In this document: positions 46,621-57,043 of the stretch, piece after piece
How positions within the stretch are numbered: the first letter of the stretch is position 1
How the letters are laid out: the number at the start of each line of letters is the position of its first letter
Assembly: GCA_025403435.1 (NCBI GenBank)
Contig: CM046354.1
Location: 16,165,836 to 16,229,835 of the forward strand
Direction of reading: 5' to 3'
Source: Artocarpus heterophyllus
Lineage: Eukaryota > Streptophyta > Magnoliopsida > Rosales > Moraceae
DNA length: 64,000 nt
Made by a program: the position numbers and the translations under genes
Notes under the pieces: generated by a model
The model's database searches: none
Told to the model about the DNA's origin: nothing
What the model saw: only the letters and a program-made list of their open reading frames with translations

Positions 46621-46740
46621 GGGTGCGTTTGTTTCGTGGTTTGAATCACGGTTTGAATCATTTTGCTACAGTATTTTCTCTCACAAAAATTTAAATCTTC
46701 ATTCAAATACTCTATTCAAATACTCGAACCAAACGGGCTC
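46621..46740. mobile_element. Tourist-like MITE, copy 2
   Basis: 120 bp, inverted relative to the copy at 5242-5361 and closely similar along its length. It is flanked by TAA at 46618-46620 and 46741-46743 (TTA in the other orientation). Confidence 0.85.
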
Positions 46741-46743
46741 TAA

Positions 46744-47584
46744 CTTTATTTGCCATCTGTAAGCTCAGCTTAGACTCAACTTGAGTCCCTTCCCCTCCCT
46801 CAGCAGTCGCAGCAATTTGGGCATTGACCGGAGTGGACCACTTGGGAAATGAGTGGGGCCCACGTGATGCTCTTGTTTAGACAACATCACTGATCTCTCC
46901 GATTCGTTGATTTTTTTTTTTTTTTCAATACGGAATAGCAAGTCAATGTACAAACAAAACCCCTCTTTGTCTTTTTTTTTTTCCCTTTATTTTTTGAAAA
47001 ATATACCTCGTAATTTATCTAATTATCTCTTTTGTCCTTTTTATATTAAAAATCCAAAATATCCTCTATGATTTGTCAACATACTACTTTTACTTATTAT
47101 TATAAAATGCCTAAAACACCATATTGTTTTTAATATCATACCCAAAATACCCGTTGGGGCAATTATGTTTTTAAAAATTTTGAGATTATTATTTCTAATA
47201 TATATTAAATGTTATTTTAAAGATAACTTGACTTAAAAATTTTAAAAAAAGTAATTTAAAACGTTCAAATAAATATTTTAACTAGGCAAATACTTTAATT
47301 ACTTTAAGAGTTTCTAATTTTTTAAAATTTTTTTGATTTAGTATTTTAGTTTAATAATATTTTAAATTGTATTTAGTAAAATTATGAAAGATAGTTTTAG
47401 TTTTTTAAAAAGTTTAATTAAAAATGAAAAAAATTGTCAAAAACAAAAACTCACATACACAAAATAGCTTTTCAATTTAATACACGTTGGGAAGGATAAT
47501 CGTAAAATTTTTAAAATATTAATTGCTCGAGAGGGTTACTACTAAAATTGTTTGTTTCACAATGGTCTAAAACTGTTGGGAAAA
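46744..47584. other. AT-rich intergenic DNA
   Basis: Poly-T tracts and long A/T runs. No gene is visible. A 62-codon minus-strand frame at 46765-46953 looks random. Confidence 0.5.
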
Positions 47585-49465
47585 ATTTACGTGACACTTA
47601 AAAAACCGCCATGTAATCGTCTTTTTTTTACTGTCATAAAAGGTCAGTTTTAGTTCAGTTTTGGCACGTTTCAATGCATCTTACACAACAGTCTATGTAA
47701 AAAATTGCTGTGTAATATGGAAGCTTACATAATGGATTTTTACAAAAATGTCATGTAAGACTAGTATACTTGTATCTTACACCATCTTATCGAATGATTT
47801 TTGTCAGAAATCGTCATCCAAACTTTGTTTTCCATGATGGTTTCTTCCAAAAACCGTCATAGAAAAGTGGGTCAAAATAAAAAAAAATAAACTAAATTTA
47901 TAATTTTTCACGGGATGGGCAGTCCCATTTCTTATCCATTAATCCAAGGCCCTGATTACAAAATCATATATTTACATTTAATTTAAAATTTTTACAACAT
48001 ATGTCAAATACACAAAATTACAACACATTACATATTTAAATATGCAAAAATTTCTACTACTACCTAAAGCAAAGAAACCTATCTAAATAGTTTACCCGCT
48101 CAATTCTAACTTCAAGTAAAAATAATCATCAGTGTAAAACTCCTTTTTTGAAAGCTCGACCATGCCATTATCTGTAAAAAGTATATCCTGCATGTAATGT
48201 AAAACAAAATAATCATATTCAATGTTGTCGGGTTGCTTTGGACACTTAAAAGATTTATAAACCATTTTACCACGTGTTGGATGTGTTATACCAGCTCCAG
48301 TTGCAACTTTCCAATTATTGAAGGCCTTGAAGATTGGTAAAAGTAAAGAAGAATTAAACACAATAATATAACATATATATCAAACCCTGATTTACAACAA
48401 TCGAGCAGTAACTTTCATAAAATCTTGGCGTGATTTATTTCCAAGGGGATCAAACAAAAAAACTTGGTCCTCCCATGGTTCAACCACATGCCAATATCCA
48501 ATGTCCCGTAATATTATATGGCGCGAAGAATGTTTTCCCTCTCAATGCTTATTCTAAAAGGGCGAAAAGAGTCGTGGCATGCTCTCTAAATCATCATGAT
48601 CTCTACCCTCTGCAATGCTTGAGATAACCATCTACCAAAGATATGAGGCTAAATTGATTAGCTATGTTTCCATGTTCATTCCGCCAAAAAACTGCACTAA
48701 AATCAATGCACAAACTTATTTTCAATAACTATATAAGTTTACTTGATTTAAAAGAGTAAGAAATAACAATACATCTATTATCTGAGGTATACCATTATAC
48801 AACTAATTGTAATTTTATCAAAGTTACATAGTAGATATTGTTGATTACATGATGATTTATGAAAAAACCATCATGTTAAGCGTCCAAAAATACGCGGAGG
48901 AGTACAAAAAATACAAAAATCGTTTTGTAAAAAGGAGTTTCCATGATTTTTTTAATAGGCTTGCAGAACGGTTTTTGATGAAAACCTTTGTATGAAGGTT
49001 TTTTTTCTGCAACTTACATGATGGTTTTCTTACAAAACTGACATGTAAGTTAGTTTAATGTAATATAATTGAAATGATCACATTACAAATATAATAATAG
49101 CAATAAATTACAATAATACATATAAAATTAAATTAAATATTTTTGTAATATTTTTATTTAATGCAAATGTTAATATAAATTAATAATATATTATTAAGAA
49201 TTATAAATTAAGAATATTAATATATTATTGCTATCATAAAAATATTATTATTTAAATTAATTTTATTATATAATATAATATAAATATCTCATTAACATTA
49301 GCATTAAATAATAATATTAATATTCATGGTATAATTTAATAGTGATATATATTGTCCAACGACGCACAATATTGCATGATGTTTTTTTTTTTAAAGGGTC
49401 ATGTAAGGTAGTTTTTTTTCTTAGCTTTCAAGACGATTTTTGAGGAAAATCATCACGTAAGGCCC
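47585..49465 (-). mobile_element. DNA-transposon-like region with subterminal palindromes and captured Ulp1 fragment
   Basis: Near-palindromic units of about 36 bp, of the type TTACATGATGGTTTTC...AAAACNGTCATGTAAG, occur on both sides of a coding remnant. Examples are at about 47690-47765, 47800-47870, 48845-48880, 49012-49050, 49370-49410 and 49430-49462. Arrays of this kind are typical of the subterminal regions of plant CACTA elements, and Ulp1-like genes are known in some CACTA and Mutator-like elements. I could not find CACTA terminal repeats or a target duplication, so class and ends are approximate. Confidence 0.5.
48092..48590 (-). pseudogene. Ulp1-like (C48) cysteine protease fragment, broken
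   Basis: C48 proteases process or remove SUMO-type modifiers. The minus strand reads FFAPYNITGHWILA (His codon at 48501-48503). After a frameshift it reads VVEPWEDQVFLFDPLGNKSR and, further on, FKCPKQPDNIEYDYFVLHYM. The His and Asp regions of the catalytic triad are recognisable. The catalytic region is normally CPKQ...DCGYYV, and here the DCG triplet is EYD, so the catalytic Cys is lost. The frameshift, the lost Cys and the missing N-terminal part mean it cannot be an active protease. Confidence 0.7.
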
Positions 49466-50255
49466 CCTTTTAACCCAACCAACTAGCTCAAGCTTGACAA
49501 ACAAATATAGAACGCAAACAACCCCTCCAAAAAATAGACCCGAATGTCTAAAAACGGACGTGAACAACCCCTTTATCGTCGCCCACTCTGTCGTCACCCC
49601 TCTCCATCACTGGCCTTTCTCCGTCGCCACCCTTTTGTAAGTGTTAATTTACATGATATTTTTACCTTTTTGATATTATTGATTAGTTTTTTAGACTTGT
49701 GAATTTAAAGAGTGTAATAATTTATCTTGAAATTTATGGATATATATGGTTTAATTTGTTATTTGAATATAACGAGTATGATGTGGATTTATGGAATCAT
49801 GATTAATATTGTATGGGTATGGGTTGATTAATTAATATGAAATGTGTATATTTTGATTTAAGATTTGCAAAATAGATAAGACAGAATGTGGGATTATAGC
49901 TTGACTAAATGATTTACAGATGGTGTAAAGGAATTTTTGTTATTTGCCAAAAATATACCCAAGGAGATCAAATTTGATATCTTTGTGTTCAATATGGAAA
50001 TCATAGAACTCACTCAATTGAAATTGTTAGACGACATTTATTTCAACATAAAATAGATTATAGTTATCAAATATGATCATTTTATTTCAAACAATAATTA
50101 AAAAAAAGAGATAGAGAAAAGAAAAACTCCATCTAACCCACCTAGTCTCAAATATGATCATCTTATTTCAAATAGATTCTTGATGGCCATGCATAATGAA
50201 GAAACTAAAAATTTCTTCACAGGTTCTGATGTGAACTATGTCTTGTGTCCCCATA
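49466..50255. other. AT-rich DNA between two transposons
   Basis: A short GC-richer patch at about 49555-49640 (CGTCGCCCACTCTGTCGTC) may still belong to the preceding transposon. No gene is seen. Confidence 0.4.
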
Positions 50256-51129
50256 TGTAACACCTCAATTTTAATTAAGTGAGATTAGTGAGTAAATGGT
50301 GAATTAGTGTACCATGATGTAAATTAAACCTAATTTAACTAGTTTGCGATATTTTCAAATTAAAGTTACTTTGAATTATTTTAAACTGCTCTTAATTATT
50401 TTTATCTATATTTGTTATTTTGAATTTTGAAACAAAATAATTCGTCAAAGGTTTAATATGTTCCTTTTTGGAAAACCATGTGTTGGAACATAGTTCTCAC
50501 CTTGTAAAATCACCTTTACACCTCTCTATATATCCCTCTCACTCTCCCTCTCCTCCTCACTCTCTCACGCTCTCTCTCTCTCTCACTCTCGTACTCTCTC
50601 TCTCTCATCTCCCTCTCACTGTCTCTCTCTTTCTCTATTTCTGTCTCCCAATTTTTGATTCAAAATCAAGGCTCAAGCTTTGATTCTCTGTGGATTAGAA
50701 GCTCGGGAATGCGTTTGGGCAATTATAAACTCGATTTAAAGCTTAAATCCAAGGTTAGTTTGTTTATTTTTTAAAATTTTAAACTTTTTCTAAATTTTTT
50801 AAATTTCTTTAAAAAGTTGTAATCCGAGTTCTTAGAGCTTAGGAAACCATGAATTTAGGTTACTAGAACTTAAATCAACTCGAATGTAAACTAGATTTGA
50901 AGGAAAATGGATTAAACCAAGTTTTCCTATTTTTCCTCATTTTCGGATTTTATTGAATGTTTCTATGTAAATTCTATTTAAAATAGTTTAAAAGTGTTTT
51001 ATGATGTTTTTCTATCATTTGTGCATGTTTTGTTTGCCTGTGAATTGAGAAAACATGTTAGAAATAAGAATTTAGGCTTAGAGAGGCCGAGGCCGAGGCC
51101 CATTTTTGGAAAATTTTAAAGTTTTTTCA

Positions 51130-51215
51130 GTTCGGCAGGCCAAATTCATGAGTCCAACCTACCGGACTCATGTGTTCAACAGGCCGAACGGTGCAGTTCG
51201 GTAGGCTGATTGGCC
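51130..51215. repeat. Palindromic motif cluster in family A copy 1
   Basis: Copies such as AGTTCGGCAGGCCAAAT, CAACAGGCCGAACGG and AGTTCGGTAGGCTGATT lie close together with variable spacers. Confidence 0.8.
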
Positions 51216-52508
51216 TTCAAGGAAAATGATCGTTTTTCACCAAGTTTTACTATTTTAAACCTAAATTGAGACCCCAACCTTATGATATGATTTTATAAGC
51301 ATAAATGACATACTAAGACCCCATCAGGTAGCATAGTAACGTAGAAGTGCTTAAGTTAGATATTGATAAACCTAGTTTGTGTTTAAGGTTGTTCGTGGTT
51401 CTGTGGAGCTTACGTATAACGGATCAAACAGTGGTGCTGAGTGCGGTGCTAGATATTGAGGTAAGACTCCCACCCCTCTCTTTGGTAGCCAGGTTTTTAA
51501 ATGATTTTGGCAATAAAGATTCATTCAAATTATTTTCTCTAAATGACAAAACGCTTTAAACATTTTCAAAGGGGGGCCTTTGGCCACAAAATGGTTTCCT
51601 TCGATTTGATTTTTAAGGAATGATTAAAATGAATTTCTCAGTATTTTTTTTATTATTACTTGCCTAAGAATGAATGCTTATAATGAATCAAATAAAGAAT
51701 GTAATTAAGAATACTCGGTAACATGAGATTTAAATAATAATAAATACACAAAAGAGCATATTGCCATCCACAGAGATCGGGTCGTGGAGAATGCGACATT
51801 GGGAGTAGGTCCTAAAACTCAGTTGGATCACTACAGTGGTGATTATGATGCTTTGCCAGGAATTAAATAATAAGTCAAATTTTATGGATGACTAATGAAG
51901 TAATGGTAAGAATAAATTTTATGAGTCTACCTACGGTATTTTATAATTCTTATATTGTAATCGATCTAACCTTGATTTAATGTTTTCAAAGCTCAATCTA
52001 GATTAGATTTGGATGAAAAAGAGCAAGATGGTAAGTATAAGTTTAACGAATTTCAATTTATTATTTTTATAACTCTTGTCTATAATAAAATGTTATATTC
52101 AATTAAATGTTTTTTGAGCCCTTAATCCTACTGAGCCTTCTACTCACTTTTCTTTATCTGTTTTTAAAACCTTTTCCCAAGTGGATTGCAACTTAGGACT
52201 ATCAGGGAGGCTACAAGGTAACAAGTAAGTCATAAGAATACTGTTTTAGGTTGTTTCTTTACTTAAATCAATGCATGTAATACTCAAACTTTTATTTCTC
52301 GTATTAGATTGTGGCTGTAATTTATTATTGTCGATATTATGTGTGTGCACTAATGTGGGTTTGGCGGGGACCGACTTATGTTTAATCATCTTTAATATTT
52401 TTTTATTTTGTGTTTTATTGTTTCCAAACAACGATAAACATTTTAGAATGTTTTTAAAATTATCACGATTCTCATAATTAACCCAAGTCATTTGTTTGGT
52501 AGTTTTAA

Positions 52509-54984
52509 TGTGACATCCATTATTTTCTTAACATGTAATATGGTAATTAATTTATTATTAGTGTGCTAACTAAAATTTATTTCATCTAAAATCTATTTCA
52601 TCTTATTTATTTGTACATATTTCAAAATTTTCTAAAATTTTTCTATATCTATTTAGTAAATTTACTGAAACGCTCTTGGAACATCAAATTAATTACTAAA
52701 ATGCCATTTGGCATTATATGAACTAAAGTCTCCTAAGGAGACATAATGCACTTAATGTTTCACCTACTTATCTTTCACTTCCCATTATTTTCTTTCAATC
52801 GGGCCCTCCAACAAAGAAAACTATACATTCATTTTCTTTTCTCCGTGCAACACTTATTTTTCCCTTCCTCCTTGAAGTGTCTTCCTCTCATTTTCTTCTT
52901 CTTCTTCCTTCTTCTGCTCTCTAAGCCTGAGAAACCCAGCTCCATGTCGTTCAAAAGTCTCCATGCTAAAGTTGAACTTGAGCTTTAATCTCTTGAATTG
53001 ATGACATAAAGTTTTCAATGAGATTTTAAGGTAAGATTTTAGAAAATTAATCTAGTCTTATCTACCATCTTTACTTTGAAATTGCTCATTTATTTTGCTG
53101 CATAATTTAGATTTTATGGTTTTGAATGAAAAAGTTTGACATAAGCATGTTTTCACCCTTATTTGTAAAAAAGGTTAGAGATATAGTTTGATGATGATTT
53201 TGATATAAAACTCATGAAAATATATTTATTGTGATTATATAATGCAAGCTGCATATTTTGGAATGGTTTTAAGATTTTGAACAAGGATAATATGTTTTGG
53301 GTTAAAGAAAAATTTGATATTCCATAAACTTTGTAATACCTCTATGGGCAGTGGCTATTTCTTAAAATTCTGGGATTAAATTAAAATGAATTTTATAAAT
53401 TGGTTTGCATATTTAAAAAATAGACATCCTAAGCTTTCTAACGAGCTATCATAAACCTAAATCGGAGTTGTATTTTATTTTCTATGAATTTTTCAATTTT
53501 TGGATTGGAAACTAGTAAACCTGCCAGTTTGTCATGGTATACCAACTGCTAACATGAACCAAGAACCCATCTTTGCTCACCACCTAATTCCTTAATGTAT
53601 TGCAACCTTTCCAATATTATCCTAAGTGATTGATGAATTTTATTAGGGACTAAAACATATAGATTACTTGTTTAATTTTATATTGTGTTAAGATAAAAAT
53701 TGTTTACTGTGATATTCAAAAAAGATTTGTATAAAGGCTTTAATGGCACACTAATAAGATGGATTTACACATGATTTATTTATGAATGTGGTTGTATGTT
53801 CTGCTTTAGTTTCAATTGTCCTTATGCACGTCTTAGGATCAAGGGAGTGTGGAGCTAATATTAATTGATTCTAGGATTTAAAGATTGTTGATAAGCTTAG
53901 AAGGTAGGGATTCTATTACTTATTTTTTGTGAGGTTTTTATGGAATTAAAATTGATTGTTTTACCTCAAGATATATATCTATATATATTTATGTTGAGCT
54001 GCTATTTTATGAGTATCACATATGAAACTATGACATGGACTCGTCTTGTATTGTACGGCAAAGAACATAATGAATTGACACATGTTATAAATTGAGAAGC
54101 ATGGTTAGGAAAACTGACTCTATTAATAACGATTGAATATAGAGAAATGGTGAGACGTGATGAGGGCGGCGGTTACGTCCTTGGGCATGAATACCCTAAA
54201 AGGTAAAATAAGGGGAAGGTGATGACGCTTCCTTGGATTGAAAGTCCCAGAACACACTATACATGAATCAACTTGGTGAGGACTTGGGGCTTGATATCCC
54301 CTCACCGGAACACCCTTGGAATATTTAGAGGGTGATCAAGCGCGCCCATTTAGGTTTCGATGAGTTGAGTGATACTCTATTGAACGTGGGTACCTAGGAA
54401 TAATGATGAATTGTAACATTTGTATATATGTATATGTATGAAACTCGGTAATGATTAATTATAGTATCCACGGAATATGATTATAATAAATCTCATAATA
54501 TGGATAATGATGAGTATTAAATAACCATGCAGGTTTTAATGTGGTAATGATAAAAACCTAAAGGTGAGTAGTGGTTTTCTCTATTGAGCATATTGTCGCT
54601 TATTTTCTTTATATTTTTATTTTTTTAGGACTCACTAAGTGTGAGGTGGTTACGAGAAAAATAGTTGAGGAAGCTATGTAGCTATATTACATTGGGACTG
54701 CTTCAATTATTAAGAATATTTTTTATGATAATGTAAGCATCAATTGTTACTTTCTGTGACTGTATTAAAATGCGTTGAGGGTTAAAATGATGATGATGAC
54801 AGTTTATATTATTAAATTTAAGGTACTACATTAAACTGTGGTTTAATTGTCGTTTATATTTTTATTTTTGATTTGAGAGTTTTTATTTAAACCCCGAGCA
54901 ATTTTATTTTTAAGGTTCTACTTTTATTTTTGATTTTTATTTTAATTCATTAAAAACTGTTAACCCCTATATAAGGGTGTTACA
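52509..54984 (+). mobile_element. Solo LTR of another family nested in family A copy 1
   Basis: It starts TGTGACATCCATTATT and ends TATAAGGGTGTTACA, 2476 bp. A perfect duplication TTTAA lies at 52504-52508 and 54985-54989. It holds a leader-like stretch followed by a splice-donor-like TTTTAAGGTAAGATT near 53030, which suggests plus orientation. No coding capacity is seen. Confidence 0.9.
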
Positions 54985-55912
54985 TTTAATTAAAAGTTTA
55001 ATTTTATTAACTTAATTAATCCTCTACGTCATTACCCGTACTTTGGGGTGTGACACCATAATTCTCAGATGGTGGAAGTTTTATTTACTTCAGAGCATGC
55101 AAATATCAACCTTCACAAGATTGTTGTTGTCTTTTAAATGTTGTAAAAGTGTTTTTTATTATATTTGAGCTATAATCCGGTAGGAGAGGGGTTATGTACA
55201 CCCTCATCGAGATTTATTATGGGCATTAGGAATTTTCTCCATCCATTTTATTCTCTATCATAGACTCATCTTTAAAACTGCGTATAAGAGATTGTCATTA
55301 GTGTCATAGCTATATTAGAGTGGAAAAAAATAAGACATGAAGAGAGGGTAAGAAAAGTTGATAGAATAGTGCAACTTTCCTTTTTTTTTTCTCTCTCTTT
55401 TTTTTTGAAAGGAATAGTGTAACTTTCAAATCTCTTTATTTGGCACAAGTAAGTTATAAGCAAAGAATAAATCAGGAAAGAGGGAAAACAAAAGTAAATG
55501 TGAAACAATCTCTTATAGTGCTTAACATGGTTAACATGATGGCGTATGGTAAATTAATCAATAATTTATTTCTTTTAAAAATATAAATCACACTGAAAGC
55601 TCTAATTTATTTACCAGATCTTAGTAACCAATTGATCTAGCGGAGACGTTTTTCATGTTATTATGGGCTTAGATATCATCTTTTATTAAGCAAAATATTA
55701 TCTAATTTGATAATTATAGCTTGTTTGCCTCGCTAATAAAGCATTCATATAGCTATCAAAAAAATTACGTACCAAAAGAAATTTATATAAACTAATGAGA
55801 ATAAGATAATTGGCAGATTATAAATCAGGATTCCTCTCCTCAAGTGGATTTCATTGATGAGTTCTACCTTCATAAGTATAGACAGAAAAAGAGTTTGTAC
55901 CTCTAGAATACA

Positions 55913-56046
55913 GGGGGCGTTTGCTTCACCGATTTAAATTGAAAATTTAAACTAAAAATCTTATAAAGATTTAGATTTTGTAAAAAAAATCATATATAAA
56001 TCAGTTTGAGCTAAAACTATTTGATTAAATCCGATAAATCAAACCC
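55913..56046. mobile_element. Possible decayed MITE
   Basis: The left end GGGGGCGTTTGCTTC and the right end, reverse complement GGGTTTGATTTATCGGATTT, share only part of their sequence, with CGATTTAA-like inner arms. It could be a relative of the Tourist-like family, but support is weak. Confidence 0.25.
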
Positions 56047-56787
56047 ACTAGCTCATTAATCAACAAGCTTGGTTTTATTCAAGGGCAAGAGTTGATGACC
56101 AGAAATTATGTGGTCCAACTCCATAAGCTGAGAATGACTAGGGATGACCTGCCATGACGACTTTCAATAGTTGATCTTGTACGTAAAGCCGTATAGGGCA
56201 ATAAACATTTATTGCATTCCTTTTATAGCATTTAAAGACGATTTTTGTATTTTTAGCGTGCACGTTGAGTATTTTTACCCTGCTCATTTCATGCCTAGAA
56301 CATATTTATTGGGAAGGTCGTGCAGATTCTAGAATAATGTTACTTTTATAGCTTCAACTAACAATGTCATTGTCAAAAGGATGCAAGATAAATACTGAAG
56401 TCAAATTCTATAAGAAGCCATAAACCAATAATAAAGAATTGACGAACTACCTCCATAGCAACAACTGGAATAAATTGTTCCAAAAAGCATCTTTTTTTTT
56501 TTTTTTTTGAGAGACATGTAGGGTGCATTTTTCTTCTAAAATGGGCAAGGGTGACTTAATGATTTTGTTATTAGGAGTCTAGTGCAAGTCACAAAATCTC
56601 ATGCTATTTTGAAGTAAAAAGAATTATTCAATGTAATAATCATTGTTGATCTAGAAATCACGTTATATACTCTAGTTATGCATGAAAGCAATAATTTGTA
56701 GTGCGACGGATAATTAAGAGATTTCCCTATTAAATGAGGTAGACTGCTTTACTGGCCTTTTTTTCCACACACATACATGTGTGTGTT

Positions 56788-56812
56788 TATATATATATAT
56801 ATATATATATAC
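56788..56812. repeat. (TA)n microsatellite
   Basis: TA run preceded by GTGTGT and followed by GTATGTATGTAT, read directly. Confidence 0.85.
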
Positions 56813-57043
56813 GTATGTATGTATACACATATATATTATTTATACGTGTATAGTTTTTCGCCGCAATAATTACAAATCTTGAAATCATCACTTGCTTTAA
56901 CCAACTAAACTTGAATTGCACTTCAAGGCTCAAGTGAAAGGTCGAGAGAAGAGAAGATTGAGAAGTCGGCAGGTCACGGATTAGTGTCTGCAGATTTAAT
57001 TAAGAATCACTTCATGAGGTACGACTAGTACAAATTATATATA

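Larger units (their letters stand above)
50256..55055 (+). mobile_element. Solo LTR, family A, copy 1, split by a second solo LTR
   Basis: It starts TGTAACACCTCAATTTT and ends CTTTGGGGTGTGACA. A perfect 5-bp duplication CCATA (50251-50255 and 55056-55060) brackets it. Without the nested element and its duplication the LTR is 2319 bp. It contains a CT-rich stretch (50520-50640), a palindromic GGCAGGCC motif cluster (51130-51215) and a splice-donor-like CCAAGGTTAGT near 50750. It is the same family as 57044-59251, in opposite orientation. No internal region is attached. Confidence 0.92.
55056..57043. other. AT-rich intergenic DNA between two solo LTRs
   Basis: No gene is visible. It contains a possible decayed MITE at 55913-56046 and a (TA)n tract at about 56788-56812. 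Confidence 0.5.
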
